From assembly GCA_964556665.1 (NCBI GenBank), contig CAZKXU010000122.1:1-6578 (forward strand): a stretch of DNA of 6,578 bases. Reading direction: 5' to 3'. The translations under genes were made by a program, and so were the position numbers. The stretch is from CAZKXU01 sp964556665. Its GTDB lineage: Bacteria; Bdellovibrionota_C; UBA2361; CAZKXU01. Below, piece after piece: positions 6,308-6,578 of this stretch (the first letter of the stretch is position 1; each line of letters opens with the position of its first letter). The notes under the pieces are model-generated. The model was not told the DNA's origin. It saw nothing but the letters and a program-made list of their open reading frames with translations, and searched no databases.

Positions 6308-6578
6308 CTATCTGCTCTTTAAAGCCTTTTTCAGATCGTAATGCTTAATATATTCAAGCAGCATGCGCATAGCAGCTGAATAATGTGGTTTTGCTTCAAG
6401 TTTAGCGCAGGCACCTTTCCAATAAACTATGCTATCCCGGCCTTGCAGCAGTGGTAGTATTCCACAGAAACGGTAGCCGGCTTCTTCTAATGCCTCAGCC
6501 ATTACTGGACAGAGCGGATCCTCGGCATTTACGAAAGCATAAAGACTGTTGTGGTCTGAAGTTTTTAGCTCTTTTACG
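6308..6578 (-). CDS. Unidentified protein, C-terminal 90 residues only (N-terminus beyond window)
   Basis: The - strand frame is open from the window edge to a TAG at 6310-6308. It therefore continues past the internal Met codon at 6502 and is the tail of a longer gene. The readable sequence contains NSLYAFVNAEDPLCPVMAEA, then EALEEAGYRFCGILPLLQGR, then DSIVYWKGA, and ends in a basic helix-like stretch YIKHYDLKKALKSR. The pattern of an aliphatic strand, Asp-Pro, an amphipathic helix, aromatic-Gly-Ile-Leu-Pro and a final strand recalls the C-terminal end of some GNAT-like domains fused to RsbW-type ATPases (GFxFxGxLP type). That is only a resemblance noted from memory. The coherent composition, conserved-looking motif and convergent placement with a hairpin between make a real gene likely. 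I do not assign a function. Confidence 0.6.
   Translation of the reverse strand, partial: VKELKTSDHNSLYAFVNAEDPLCPVMAEALEEAGYRFCGILPLLQGRDSIVYWKGACAKLEAKPHYSAAMRMLLEYIKHYDLKKALKSR

Noticed and set aside
6283..6348. Small + strand ORF of 21 codons preceded by GGAGGAG
   Set aside because: The purine-rich site nearly touches the ATG, the ORF overlaps the end of the convergent gene, it follows the hairpin, and the peptide resembles nothing known to me.

Overview
The window looks like part of a bacterial chromosome, moderately AT-rich by eye and densely coding. The organism is probably Gram-negative and proteobacteria-like. That is weak inference: it rests on an undecaprenyl-phosphate type sugar transferase, UDP-sugar enzymes and a LepA ending in IPQEAFLAVLK. 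No rRNA, tRNA, CRISPR array, insertion sequence or phage gene is visible. Five complete genes and one 5'-truncated gene run on the + strand. One gene fragment enters from the right edge on the - strand.

Positions 1-747 hold the C-terminal half of a polyprenyl-phosphate sugar-1-phosphate transferase, the enzyme that starts exopolysaccharide or O-antigen repeat units on the lipid carrier. After a 64-base gap containing a good sigma-70-like promoter come UDP-glucose 6-dehydrogenase (812-2137) and UDP-glucuronate decarboxylase (2140-3084). Together these two convert UDP-glucose to UDP-glucuronate and then to UDP-xylose. This looks like the end of a surface-polysaccharide locus.

One base after the decarboxylase stop, the GTG start of lepA (elongation factor 4, 3086-4891) follows. 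A housekeeping translation GTPase is therefore packed into the same apparent transcription unit as the sugar-nucleotide genes. After 35 bases comes a divergent pyroglutamyl-peptidase I-like (family C15) protein (4927-5490). It keeps the Glu/Cys/His triad but has lost the usual N-terminal substrate loop. A PPP-type metallophosphatase (5491-6213) begins immediately after its stop codon.

The gap 6214-6307 holds a perfect 12-bp inverted repeat with a 3-base loop. It lies between convergent genes and is plausibly a bidirectional terminator. From 6578 down to 6308 on the - strand is the C-terminal part of an unidentified protein.

Overall most of the window is ordinary. The points worth a second look are the gene order (EPS precursors, lepA, C15-like peptidase, phosphatase), the altered peptidase pocket and the palindrome. 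I saw no convincing new multi-gene system.
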